Positions 31,946 through 43,959 of a stretch of 64,000 bases of DNA are shown here, in pieces (positions within the stretch are counted from its first letter, which is position 1; every line of letters begins with the position of its first letter). A program made the translations under genes and the position numbers. The notes beneath the pieces are model-generated. The model was given only the letters and a program-made list of their open reading frames with translations. It searched no databases and was not told the origin of the DNA. The DNA comes from Zea mays (taxonomy: Eukaryota > Streptophyta > Magnoliopsida > Poales > Poaceae): NCBI RefSeq assembly GCF_902167145.1, contig NC_050097.1, positions 115,601,982-115,665,981 of the forward strand, written 5' to 3'.

Positions 31946-33665
31946 GTTGGTATCAAAGCATAGGCTTTAGATTCTTGGCAATTTGAAGATAAATTTGACA
32001 CACTTGCACATATAGGAAGGGTATGGGTTCAAATATCTTTGATATATATTAGTGTCTTTGAAGTGCAGATAACAATAATTTCACCCCTCCCTATTCCTTT
32101 ACGGTGATGTGATAAGTTGTTTATGACTTAATGCCAAATACGATTTATCTCTAAATGTTTATATTGTTTTATTAATGCGATTGATATCGCTAGTCGTTGG
32201 TGAGATTGAAGTTGTTATTATGCTTGTGATATACAAGTATGCCTATGTTGTTTTCATCATGTTTTTCATGGTTGAGTTTTATTGCAATAATATTGTTATA
32301 TATGCTTAATTGAGGATGTTCCTAAGAGGAGTGTGAATTGCGTGTTTTGGGTTACAAGGTAACCATCAATTTGAATTTAAGTTGTTGAGTGGTTGGTGGA
32401 TAGTTCCAACTATCTTTGCAAAGAATGATTGTTTATATCGAGAAACCAGTTCTGAAAGAAATGAATATTGGTACTTTTATATGAATTTTGGGGAAGTCGT
32501 TACATAGCCAGAATGGCTTACATGTCTCTCTTCTATTGTGTGTTTTAGTAGCCACAAAGCCTAGAGGTTGTTTAAAGTGGTTGCATGTTAGTCATGCTAG
32601 TTGTAGAATAAATCTTTGTTTTTCTTGATCCATTGATTATGTATTAATACGTTGAGGATCAGATGGTTCTCTCCCCGATGCATGCTGGTGGAGCCATTGT
32701 TGAACCACCTATCTATTGGTTTGAATGAAGTCATTGCCTAGTCTAGAGTTGGTTGTGTGTGGTTAGTCACCTATTCCTAAATGATATGGTTTTTACATCA
32801 ACTTGAGATGTTTGTCAAATGTGTGAAGGATTACGACGTTATTATTGTCTGGTACTTTGAGTGCATCGTATGATAGAATGAAGTGTAAGTTTCTGAACTA
32901 CAGTAGATGAAGACTTATATTATGTGTAGGTTAACCTTACTAGTTTGGATATTTTTCTTAGTTGAGTTGTTGGATGAAGTATAGCAATATTGGTTAAGCA
33001 AGTATTGTGTTGTTGTTGTGTTGTCAATGCTCTTTGTGGAGTTTTTGGCATTTCTTCGATGAAATGTGTCGCACAGAATGTTATGGGCTTCTTGTCGGCT
33101 TTATTGCTCCATTAATTCTGTAGACTTTCTCCCTTTTGTGGCGTGCAAAGAATGTTAAATTACATGATTATCTTTTCATGATGGCAAGAACGGGGTTTAG
33201 GAAGATTAGGAGTTTTGTTTTAATAGAACTACTTGTTTTGTGGTGCTGTGAGGTGAGGTGTTTGATCTTCTTATACGTTCATCTGGTGTGGATGTTTCAC
33301 CATTGAATTAAAATGAATTGTTGAAGTTGGTAAGGGTTGTGCTTAGTGCATATTACCCCTTCATAAAAGAGTGTCATTTTAAGACATTGATGCTGATGTA
33401 TGGCTGCATCCAAATTCGATGTTGTGAAATCGTAGTGTTGATTGCATCTATGACTTGTTTTGAGCTTCATTGCAGGTTGTTTCATGCTTGTTGTCAGGTT
33501 GTTTCATGCTTGTTGTCAGGTTGTGTAGCTTCCTTAGACCATTCTTGTGTTGATTAATACCAATAATGGACCCATGTTTTGAATGGTGGTGCTATTTGGG
33601 GTGCCTTGGATGTTTTGCTAGGAGTGGTCAAATTCGAGGACGAATTCTTTTTAAGGGGGGTAGAA
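31946..33665 (+). other. Internal domain without coding capacity
   Basis: Starts with the primer binding site TGGTATCAAAGC (31948-31959), matching the initiator tRNA-Met class at eleven of twelve positions. It ends with a polypurine tract AAGGGGGGTAGAA (33653-33665). In between there is no gag, protease, RT or integrase motif in any frame. A short phrase before the tract (KFEDEFF-like, 33630-33650) may be a trace of a lost pol end. Confidence 0.85.
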
Positions 33666-36206
33666 TGTAACGCCCTAAAAATTAAACCATATTTATAATC
33701 CAAATATGGTGTGTCCTATGGATGATCGGAGGCCGTAGATGTATAGATCTCATCAAGATGATTCCGATCAATCACTAGTTTGCCTTGTTTGGATTCTGAA
33801 TGAGTCTTTTCGAGTGCCGGTTGATCTGAGCCATTGGATATTAGGATTGTGGAAGTTTTCTTCTATTTATACCTCCCTAACCCTAGAAACCACGTCCTCC
33901 TACCCCTAGCAGCCATCACCCTTTTGTGCCTTGTCCCAAGAGAAGAGAGGGAGAAAAAGGGAGAGAAGAGAGGGGAGATGAGGGCATACCGTCGCCCATC
34001 ATCGTCGTTCCTCTCCAAGAATTGGTTGAATTTCCTTTCCTCTCTCTCTTTCCTCCACTTGATGAATGCTTTCCCTTGTTTTGGATGAGTTTTACGCCCT
34101 ACAATTAGCCTTTTTTGGTTGGATTAGATGGGGGATTAGATTTTGATCTATAAATTAGTTTCTCCAGAATGACAGATTCAACAGTTTCTGTTCATACCGG
34201 TTTTCCGTAGTCTTAGTGGCCTCAAAAAACAAAAAGTGTATCTATGAGTCGTAGATAATTTGTAGATCTTTTTGTGGCCGCGAAGAACACCTCAATCGGA
34301 CGTCAGATCAGAATGTTATTGCAGTTTGATTATAACAGTTTTTCAGTCTCATAATTCTGTGTAGAATCTGTTCTCTTAAGATTTAGGCAATTTTATCAAC
34401 AGAATTAAACTTTAGGATTGTAAAAGAAGTTGTAGACAATTTTATAAGCTTTCCAGATTGTTAAAGAGCGCATTCATATGAATTATGAAACTCCAGTTAT
34501 GTTCGTTTTACTGTGGCTGTTCCTGTTTGCCTGACAAAAATGAGTGGGTCTGTTCACTGGTGGATTTCTTATAGTAAATAGTCGAATTGGCTGTTCCAAC
34601 TATGGAGACATTTGTCGAGGGATAAAAGTTCTTACTGCCAGAAGAATTTCATAAATTTTGGTTGAGTAGTTTGTGAGATATTAAATTTTGAAGTTAACTA
34701 TACTGCTGTCTGAAACAGATTCATACATTTATCTTATCAGATGTTTTAGAACATATAGATGGCAGAATTTAATTATCTATTGAATACCAAAGTTGTAGAG
34801 TATTTTGTGTAGATACTGCTAGAGTATTTATTTGATATCACCACTTTTATAATTTTAAAGATACAAAATTAACAAACAGCTGTGCTGCTGTTTGGCATGT
34901 GGTTCAGGGTGAGAGTCTTGGTTTCAAGTGTAGGAGCGATTTGTTGATTCTTGGCAAATGTTTGTGAAATATTTGTACTAAGTTTTATGCCCGCTAGCAG
35001 GTGGCTACACTCCAGATCATGCCTAGTACATTTTTCTTCTTCGATGAAGGCAAGTGAATGTAGCGGTGGTTGCTACCATTTGACTTGTTTTTTATCGCCT
35101 ACACTCTAATATTCAGAATTATAGAATTCTTTCATAATTGAACTCTATGGTGATGCTTTACTTGCTTGTATTATACCTATGCTCAATCATATATTGGTGA
35201 TGATTATGGTTCGAATATGACACATGAGATTAATTTACACCCCTGAAGGCAGATAAAATATTATTTGAGGTTTGTATTGTATCTGAAGGCAGATGAAGTA
35301 TTATTTGAGGTTTGTTTTGTATCTGAAGGAAGTGAAGTATATTGATAAATGCAGCATGACATATGCATTACATGATTCATTTGCATCTGAAGCTTGGTCG
35401 TGACCTATGGTCCGACCGTACCGTTACAACTTAGCATCGTACGTTGCCCGAGGAGGGGTACGATGCGGCTTCATACCCTTAGAGGTATGAAGGCAGAGGA
35501 CATATGCATTGCATTCATATGCATTCATTGAAGTGATATTAGCAGATGATGTGGTTTTATACTCTCAGAGGTATGAGGGCAGAGGACCTACACATTGCAT
35601 TCCTATGCATACATTTTGAGTGATATCTACAGGTATTGTTGACGCAGGGAAGGGTTATACAACCTATTGTGGTTGTTCGAGGAAATGAGATGGTACTGGT
35701 TATATTGGGAATATTGAGTTCTATATCTACAAGTATTTCTGATCTCTATTGTGATTCCTTTAAAATATTGTTTAATTCAATTTGTGGTTTAAATATCTCG
35801 TCAAAACAATTTTGCTTGCTGAGATGTATCATCTCACTCTTGCATTACTCAATGCAGGTTCTTCATTCATGTTTGGAATGAGGGAAGTAGCAGCACGTCC
35901 ACCTTCACTATTATAATAACGCTGCCCATTTGCAGCTATGATTTAATTAGAAACTCGATGTCAAATGATGTTTGTTTTTTTCTAGTCGTGTGCACTGGTT
36001 AATTCAGTTTATGTTGTTATGTTTAACTTTCCTTTGCTAGCAGATTAATAATGTTTAGTATGTTTTTTGTCATGATATATGTTTATACACTGTTGCCCCT
36101 CGTTTATGCAATCTTTCAAAGGAGATGCTGCCTAAATTTTATATATGGATGTCAGATGTGTAGTTCAGTAGCATTCCAGGGTGTTTGTGGACCCCGGGGT
36201 GTTACA
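33666..36206 (+). repeat. 3' LTR, 2541 bp
   Basis: Same TGTAACGCCC start and GGTGTTACA end as the 5' LTR. Differences include the loss of about 13 bases near 34917 and an 18-base gain (GTGTTTGTGGACCCCGGG-like) near 36180, plus scattered substitutions. Confidence 0.93.
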
Positions 36207-38934
36207 GTTGCATCTGTGTCTAAGGGGAAGAAGCGAAAGAAAGGCCAAAAGAAGACTTCAAAATCCACGAGCAAAGAAAAAGAAGAAGTAGACTATTATG
36301 CGCTCAAAAAGATTCCTGCTTTGGTGATGTGGTACCTCCCCATCCTCGATCGATTGAGGTGTTTGTTCGCTAACCCCGAGGATGCCAAACTTATGAGCTG
36401 GCATGCTTCTGATGAGCACAAAAACGACGGGAAGCTTCGACATCTAGTCGATGGGAAGCAGTGGCAAAATTTCAATGACAACCATTGAGACTTTGCCGAT
36501 GAACCAAGAAATGTGAGGTTCACACTGAGTACTAATGGAATGAATCCATTTGCTGAGAGGAGCAGTAAGCATAGCACATGGCCGGTAATCCTCACCATAT
36601 ACAACCTTCCTCCATGGTTGATGCAGAAACGAAAGTACATTTTGCTAACCATTCTTATTTCTGGACCTACACAACCTGGAGTTGACATGGATGTATTTTT
36701 GGAGCCCTTAATGGAGGATATGAAAATAATGTGGGAAACATGTGTTCAAATGTTGGATGGCTATCGTAAAGATTCATTCACACTAAGAGCAATTATTTTT
36801 GTTACGATCAATGATTACCCTGCTCTCTTCACATTATCAGGTCAGTTTAAGGGAAAGGTTGGTTGCACAGTATGTATTGATGAAACTGCTTACGTGTCCC
36901 TTGCTGCATCTAAGAAGATAGTGTACATGAGGCACACACGCTTTTTATTGGAAGGACACAGGTACCGCATGCGAAAGATGGATAAGTACTTCGACAATAA
37001 TGGTGAACTACATTCTACTCCTCCATCCGGTAACAATACAGGTCATAGAGTTTTTGAAATAGTCAAGAATATCAACTTTGTTTTCGGGAAGAAGAAAAAA
37101 GATGGGAAAACAAGGAAGGATGCCAAACCAGCTTTGGGGGCTATATTCAAAAAGAAGTCTATTTTCTTCGAGTACTTGCCTTACTAGAAAGAGTTTGATG
37201 TGCAGCATGCGATCGATGGTATGCACGTTCAAAAAAATGTGTTTGAAAGCATAATTGGCACCTTGCTAGACATAAAGGGCAAAACAAAAGAAGGGCTCAA
37301 TTCACGCGTGGACTTGGTAAATTTAGGCATAAAAAAGGAACTACATCCTGTTCTTCAAGAAAATGGAAAGTACCATCTCCCGGCAGCAAGCTACAATCTT
37401 AATGTAGATGAGAAACATGCGATGTGTGTTTGGCTCAAAAATTTGAGAGTCCCATCCAGATTTTGCTCTAGCATACGGAGTATTGTGTCAATGAAAGACC
37501 TGACGGTCACCAACTACAACTCACATGATTGTCATGTCATGTTAACTACATTCCTACATATTGCCATTAGGGCTATAAATCCTCTGTTTTTAAAGATGGC
37601 AATCACACGATTGTGCTACTTTTTCGATAGAATTTCACAGAAGGTAATTGACCGTGATGTGTTGGCATCTCTTTAGGAATTCACAGTGGAGACAATATCA
37701 TAGTTTGAGATGTGTTTCCCTCCATCGTTCTTTGATATTATGGTGCACCTTGTGGTGCACTTGGTACCATAAATAGAGGCATTGGGTCCTATGTACTTGC
37801 ACGAAATGTGGACGTATGAGCATTTCATGTCAATACTGAATGGTTATGTATCAACCCGTGCTCGTCCCGAGGCATCCATGATAGAGGGGTATTGTACCGA
37901 AGAGGCCATTGATTCGGGGGTCCATTTTGCAATAGTATCCTAAAAGACCAGGTTGCAATAGGTCTGCCTCTATCACGACATGAGGGTAGATTGTATGGAA
38001 GCGGTAGGATGGGACGGAAATCCTTCATCCCACCGGATTACAATACAGTACTTGAGGCACATCACAGCATCCTACATCAGCTAGAGATAATGGGCCATTT
38101 ATCCAACAACACATCAATGAGCTTCACGAGCAAAATCCTGGGCAAACAGATGATTGGGTAATGAAGCAACATAAGTTGCGGTTCAACACATGGCTAATTG
38201 TGAAGGACATTCCACACGGAGATACAATAGAAGAACAAACCATTAAGGGGTTGGCATCTGGACCATCATGCCAGGTCACGACATGGCAAACATATGACAT
38301 TAGTGGATTTACATTTTGTACCAAGTCTATGGACAAAAGGAGCATATCACAAAATAGCAGTGTTCGATGCGAGGCCATAGACGATGAAACTGGTCATACT
38401 ATTACATATTTTGGCTTTATTGAGGACATATGGGAACTAGACTATGGTACATTTAATATCTCAGTTTTCTGATGTCAATGGGTTGAAGACAAACATGTCA
38501 TGATAGACAAATATGGTGTAAGAGTTCTTGATCTAAATAAGGTAGGTTACAATGATGACCCATGGATCCTTGCTAATCGTGCTGCACAGGTCTTCTATGC
38601 TGAACAGATCATCCCTAACAATGAGAAGAAAAGCACCGACAAATTGAAGCATGCAATTTTTCCTGGAAAACAACAAGCTATAGGAGTTGATGGTGTGTCT
38701 GATATGGAGGATTTTAACCAATTCAACGACATGTCTCTTTTCATAGACCATCCAACCAAGATAAGGAACGTTGAGCGAAGCATCCCACGTAAATTATTGC
38801 CCTGGGTACGCCACGATGGACAAGGCAGGATAATAGCTCTCTAGATTATAAACTTGTCTTGTAACTGAATATTGTTAGGACCATGTCTACTATAAGTTTG
38901 AGATCAATATACATATTTCTTCAATGTCCTAATT

Positions 38935-39195
38935 TACTGGCGGTTCTCAACGACCAAGTTGCCCTTGTCGTAAAAGATATAAAAGATACTTATGTAATAA
39001 TGGACAATTGAAATCCATTGTAAATATTTTATACAGGCGGTTCTCTAACAAAACCGCCAGTGGAATACTATCTATATTGGCGGTTCTGTAACAAAACCGC
39101 CAGTGACAAACTATCTATACTGGCGGTTCTCTAACAAAACCGCCAGTGGAAAACTATCTATACTGGCGATTCTCTTAGACAACCGACAGCGCAAA
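38935..39195. repeat. Hairpin-module cluster 4 (internal)
   Basis: Four to five near-perfect modules such as GGCGGTTCTCTAACAAAACC followed by GCCAGTGG, spaced about 50 bases and separated by a repeated CTATCTATACTGG linker. Lies between the TNP2 end (38844) and the next gene's promoter (39517). Confidence 0.85.
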
Positions 39196-39516
39196 ATGAG
39201 CCTTTATAACTAGTGGCAAGCGGGAGCTCGAAAAATTTACAGGTCCCCTAGAGCCAGTTCATCTCATCACGCCGTCAGACTGCCGGATTTCGTCCCCGAG
39301 GGTTTCTTCGCCGGCGATCCTCCGCGCCGTCCCCACGCCACCTTCAGGTTTTCCTCTGTCCCTTTATTTACTCTTTCCCTTTCACCTCTACCACCGCCGC
39401 CGCCGTCATCAGCCTCGTCGGTCGCCGTGCTCGCCGCTGGTCGTAAACCCTAGGGCACGTCGTGCCGGTTAGTAAACCCTAGGGCGTGCTTGCTTTGGCA
39501 GTCGCCGCCAGCCTGC

Positions 39517-39530
39517 AGTATATATATAGT
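39517..39530 (+). promoter_or_regulatory. TATA box upstream of the small ORF
   Basis: GTATATATATAG about 45 bases before the ATG at 39568, preceded by a GC-rich, pyrimidine-rich leader-like stretch (39240-39500). A plausible plant promoter for the second gene of the composite element. Confidence 0.5.
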
Positions 39531-39567
39531 TCAAGCTAGTCTTTTCCGTCGTCGACGCAGCCTCAAA

Positions 39568-39906
39568 ATGGACCCAGCAGATGCCATCACAGCGCGTCTC
39601 AAGGCACGTACACTAGTGGAGCGGCTGGCAACGGTGCGACTCATCCATCCCCGTCACCTCGAGCTCCGGCGCCAGTCGAGGCTCAATCATCAAGACGTCG
39701 TACGCCGTATTTTCATGTGCGCCTGCAGAGTTCTCTCGAAGCGTCGCTGTCAATGCGTCGTTGTGGGCTCCTTGGCTTCGATGAATGCACATGAGGTTGT
39801 CTCCGCGCCCGTGCATGTGGAGCCGGTAGCGCCAGTCATCATCCTCTCCAACGATGAAGATAGGGAGATCGATTGGACGGCACTGATGGACGACGACGAC
39901 GAGTAG
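39568..39906 (+). CDS. Hypothetical small protein, 112 residues, possible first exon of the Ulp1-type gene
   Basis: Reads MDPADAITARLKARTLVERL and ends DREIDWTALMDDDDE before a stop at 39904. The middle is Arg/Cys-rich (RRIFMCACRVLSKRRCQCVV), the C-terminus acidic. ATG at 39568 is chosen because it follows the TATA box and leader. No family recognised. It is intact, GC-rich compared with its surroundings, and 5' of the decayed gene at 40154-43776. It could be an independent small gene or an upstream exon. Confidence 0.45.
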   Translation: MDPADAITARLKARTLVERLATVRLIHPRHLELRRQSRLNHQDVVRRIFMCACRVLSKRRCQCVVVGSLASMNAHEVVSAPVHVEPVAPVIILSNDEDREIDWTALMDDDDE

Positions 39907-40005
39907 AAATTACGATATATGTTCTAATCTTAGTATGATGGATGACGTACTATATATCTAAGAACTTAGTATGATGCACTGCGTATTATGTAAGAACCTA
40001 GTGTG

Positions 40006-40061
<56 letters not shown>

Positions 40062-40116
40062 GTTCTAGTCTTCTGTTCCAAACTTTGTGTTCAATTTTTT
40101 GAATCTTTGTTGCAAT

Positions 40117-40148
<32 letters not shown>
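40006..40148. repeat. (AT)n microsatellites
   Basis: An AT run of about 50 bases (40008-40058) and a second of about 28 bases (40120-40148), separated by 60 bases. They fall between the small ORF and the next exon. Open frames of Tyr-Ile repeats across them are artefacts. Confidence 0.95.
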
Positions 40149-40151
<3 letters not shown>

Positions 40152-40153
40152 CA

Positions 40154-43100
40154 ATGAATTCAGTAAACAAGGACCAAGGGTTAATGCCCGACCACATGAA
40201 CATGGGTGTTTCTCAAGAACATTCAAGTGATGAAGGATATGAAACGCCTACCGACCCTTGTCCTAGCATAGATAGGGCCGCTCGGCGTCAATTGCATCGT
40301 GACCCTAATTATGATCCACAAGAGTGTGAGGTAAAGTACACATCTTTAGTTTCGTGTGTGTATACCTAATTAGTTGATTTCACAATGTCTATTACACATG
40401 CATGTTTTGCATTTCATTACATGAATAGGAGGTCTTGTCTCAATATCGTGCGATACTTGATGAAGCTGTGGCACGATACCAAGACGCACCGGGGCTGAAC
40501 CAAGACGAAGACGCACCGGTACCGACCGATACAACCACCGAGAGGTCAAGGAAAAGGACGCATAGCGACCGAAAAAGAGGTGACATGGGACTGAACAAGT
40601 TTCCTAACAAAACATATAAAATCTCATATGTGAGCTCGAAAGGTCAGCCCCTAGCTCCAGAAGAGGCACTCCCTAAGTTCCGAAATGCACTTGGGTTCTT
40701 AGTTAGTGATAATCTTGACATCACAATCTGACATTGGAAAGATGTGTCAGATGATGTCAAGAATCAAATATGGAATAAGCTATTAACGAGGTTTGTTCTA
40801 CCTCAGGGTTCAGAAGAACTCGTGAAGGAATACACGATGAAGTAGCTTGCAATCAATTTTCGAAACTGGAGGCCTGAGATGAATATAAAATTTGCAAAGA
40901 AAGGCCTGGACCCGACAAAAAATATAAAATCTCAGAAGGTCAGTGGGCAGTATTTCTAGAGCAGAGGAGCAACCCTAAATTCATATCTCTAAGCGGGGCA
41001 AATTCAGAACTATCTAAGAAGAACAAGTCCCACCACCACTTAGGCACAGGTGGTTACAAGCGTCAAGTTTCTAAATGGATACAAGAAGACACCGAGAAGA
41101 AGGTCGTAGGGTTGCCGACGCTTTCCGAGCAACTTGGTGAAAGGACGACTAATTGGATCCGTGCTAGAAAACCCAGGGAAACTAAGGCGGGTGTATCTTT
41201 TGATGATCCAAATGTCGAAGAAGTTGCAAAAAACATATATGCAATGGCAGCTAAGCAGAGCCAAGGACCATTTAAGCCACAAAGGGAGAGACATCCTAAC
41301 GGCTGGTCTCGGTAACATTGAGCATCCAGGCCGTGTATGAGGAATCTCGTCTAAGGAAGGATGGAAGGAAGGATTCGGACCACAGTGGGAAGGTTTGTAC
41401 AAGAAATGTGATCGATACAAAGAAGAGTTGTTAGATTATTTTAAGCAGGAGGCAAAGAAAGAGTTTAAAGACCTGATGTCTCAAATGCTATCAAATCCTC
41501 CACCAGAATTGATGTAGCAATTCGCAAGTGTGATGTCTGTTCAACAGATGACCACTCCACAGCTGCAAATAAATCCAGCAGCTCAACCACCGGCTTCCAC
41601 CGATTGTACAACTGTCCCAAGCTCTGTCGCGTCAACGGGAAATAAGGTCTGTTATCCAGTTGATGACATAACAAGGCCAGTGATGTGCACACTGGTTATA
41701 AGACATGGTATTAACAATAATCGCACGAAGAAAGTAGGAACAAGCATTGCGATCCTAGGATGCAAGTTTCATGGAAGCGACATACCAGATGATTATTGCA
41801 GAGTAGAAGTGACGATGGTCGTCCAAGGATCTGACGACGACATGCTAGACATCCCTGGGCCCGAAGGAATCGAGACACTTGGACAAGCCATCAAAAATTT
41901 CATCCTTTGGCCTCGAAGGGATGTCGAATTGGTTGATCCACCAACGCCGTCGTCGTCTCATCCCCAACCATCTCCGCCTCCTCAAACTTTAGTACCTTTA
42001 CATCCATCATCACCTCCACAATCTTCCCATGCTGCTCCTCATCCTCTTTCTAATCCACCGTCTGTGCCACAAGCATCAACATTTAGGACACCACCACCTT
42101 CTCCACAGCCATCAAGGGGTTCACGACAATCAATGAAATCTAAATTCCCTCTACCAAAATTGGTGTCTACATTCGAGAAAAAGAAGAGTAAAGCTACTAC
42201 TGCTGGCACAACTCGATTTTTGAAAGGGATTGGACGGGACCTCACGTCACGTACTGTTGATTTGGCCAAGCACGAGGAGTCTGCAGAAAAGGCTAAGGCA
42301 ATGGCCGCAAAGATAAAGATCCCAACTAAGGCAGATTATTAAAATGTGCCTAAACATTATGTGCCGGCCAGACCTCTACTAACTCTTGAGAAACTGAGGA
42401 AGGTCCCTGGTGGTATTAAAAGGTTGCATGACTGGTACATGTGTGCATCATCAGTTGGCATTGACGCCATTAGTGTGCATATACCAGACCATGCTTTTAT
42501 TGGTTCGGACCAAAAGGCCTTTCTTGCATTCGAGGATATGTAGTTAATGGTGAACCTTCAGAAACTCGACATGCAACTTGTGACTCTGTTTGCTCTGTAA
42601 GTGTCACTCATATTTCCACATATATGTGTTATTATTATTAGTGAGTCGTATAAATTTTCAATATCTAACACATGCACGTGTGACTTGTAGAATGCAACAT
42701 GATCAACAAGAGATCCTTCATGGTACCAAGCCCGATGCTAGTGCCGGTAAAAGGAATGGGTATCTGAACCCAATACTGATATGTGAGGAAAGCCACACTT
42801 TGAGAATCGGCAAAGACAATGAAGAGTTAAAGGGAAAGACAGACAAAGAAGTTGAGCATCGTATAAATACTATGAAGAAGTATTTTGAAGCAAGATATGC
42901 CACCAACATAGGAAATGCATTGCTTAAAATTTGAAGATAGGGAAGCCGTAATGGCCCCATACAACTTTAAGTAAGTGTGATTTTGCATAAAAATAATAAT
43001 TTCAATACACATGCATGAAAAATTAATTTGGTTCGTATAGAGACCACTGGATATGCTTCCTCATTTATCCTAAGGTTTGAAAGGTGCTGGTGCTCGACTC

Positions 43101-43776
43101 CTTGAACTACGACCCTTCAACCTATGCAAAATTCCTCAGTATCTTAGAGCAGTAAGCCTTTTCTATGCATGCATGCATACTTATATCATTTAGAATTTTA
43201 AAATAACATGGAGATTCTACTTGATATCACAGAGCATCTAGGTTCTATAAGCTTAGAGGTGGAAAGTACGACAAGACCAAAAAAAGTGTGCCACTAGACA
43301 TCCATCATCACTTTGCGGTAAGTATGTGAATTTATGAATACATATCATACACAATGCTACAACTAAATAACCAATCTCCTATTATGTATGTAGTGCCATA
43401 AGCAACCACAAGGATCGGTCCTATGTGGGTTCTATGCGTGCGAGTTTATGAGAATGAACGGACGATACATCACAAACCCTAGCAAGGTATTATTAGTAAC
43501 AGTCATGTTTGTATTTGTCAATTCATGCAAATGTGTTATCGAGTGTGAATAGATGATGTTTATAAACTTCCTTTACAAGAATTTCAAAAAGGAAATCCGG
43601 AAAACTTGACCAAAGGTGCCTTGTATGGTATAGTTGAAGACCTATGCACATTCATATTAAAAGAGGTCATTCCAGCTGAAGGGAAATATCATGACGCTTC
43701 CAGTACATTAGCTATGCCAGAGTTTAGAATATTAACAGAAGTTAGTAGACTATCTCTTAAACGAGATAGTTACTAG
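40154..43776 (+). pseudogene. CACTA second gene: DUF8039-type protein with C-terminal Ulp1-like cysteine protease
   Basis: Exons include DEGYETPTDPCPSIDRAARR (40154 on), a GT-AG intron to about 40430, then AILDEAVARYQDAPG, WKDVSDDVKNQIWNKLLTRF and a coiled segment. A DUF8039-like domain follows (41640-41920, RPVMCTLVIRHGINNN; CKFHGSDIPDDYCRVEV), then a Pro-rich linker and an RLHDWYMCASSVGID block. The C-terminal Ulp1 (C48) domain reads DHWICFLIYPK (His, about 43043), VLVLDSLNYDPSTYAKFLSI (Asp), [20 protein letters not shown] (Gln and Cys, about 43390-43450), ending LSLKRDSY at 43773. Several stops and frame changes. Ulp1 enzymes remove SUMO; the role in transposons is unknown. Confidence 0.8.
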
Positions 43777-43959
43777 CTAAAGCATAGGTGAAAACTTATA
43801 TGTTCAGTTTTGATGTATAGAATGTATCGAATTTAATTCAGTTTTCATTGATTGAAAATTTATGGTTGTAAACAGAAAAATATACATTGTAAATAATATA
43901 TTGTAAACAAATTTGTGTTAATAAATATAAAATTCAGTTTTGTTTGAAATTTTGAAAAA

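Larger units (their letters stand above)
29409..36206 (+). mobile_element. Non-autonomous gypsy LTR retrotransposon, 6.8 kb, in TNP2
   Basis: Two long direct repeats (29409-31945 and 33666-36206) flank a 1.72 kb interior with a primer binding site and polypurine tract but no gag or pol. Flanking bases GTTGT (29404-29408) and GTTGC (36207-36211) look like a 5 bp target duplication with one change. The TNP2 reading frame can be followed across it. The TGTAACGCCC start and AAGGGGGGTAGA tract resemble the Tekay-like class, so it may have been mobilised by a relative. Confidence 0.93.
28549..38844 (+). pseudogene. TNP2: CACTA transposase TNP2 with DUF4218 and DUF4216-type tail, interrupted
   Basis: Begins MERTSWMYNLSRLDLSYISE (28549), the transposase-associated domain with YCPCMDCKH, after a splice acceptor. 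One stop (HLVC*GFVKDYTVWTKHG) follows. TNP2 N-terminal blocks run to ECVVV at 29408, where an LTR retrotransposon enters. The frame resumes at 36212 with VSKGKKRKKG, MWYLPILDRLRCLFANPEDA, LMSWHASDEH and NGMNPFAERSSKHSTWPVIL. The middle part reads YNLPPWLMQKRKYILL and KGKVGCTVC. Then IDGMHVQKNVFESIIGTLLD, the DUF4218 region (37400-37930) and DUF4216 (38160-38844, DPWILANRAAQVFY) follow. At least four stops. The full domain order of an autonomous CACTA transposase is present. Confidence 0.9.

Noticed and set aside
29577..34108. Pair of near-identical 84-codon frames starting MDIRIVE
   Set aside because: They are the same LTR stretch in both LTRs of the element at 29409-36206; no conserved function visible.
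39958..40203. Tyr-Ile repeat protein
   Set aside because: Translation of (AT)n microsatellites.
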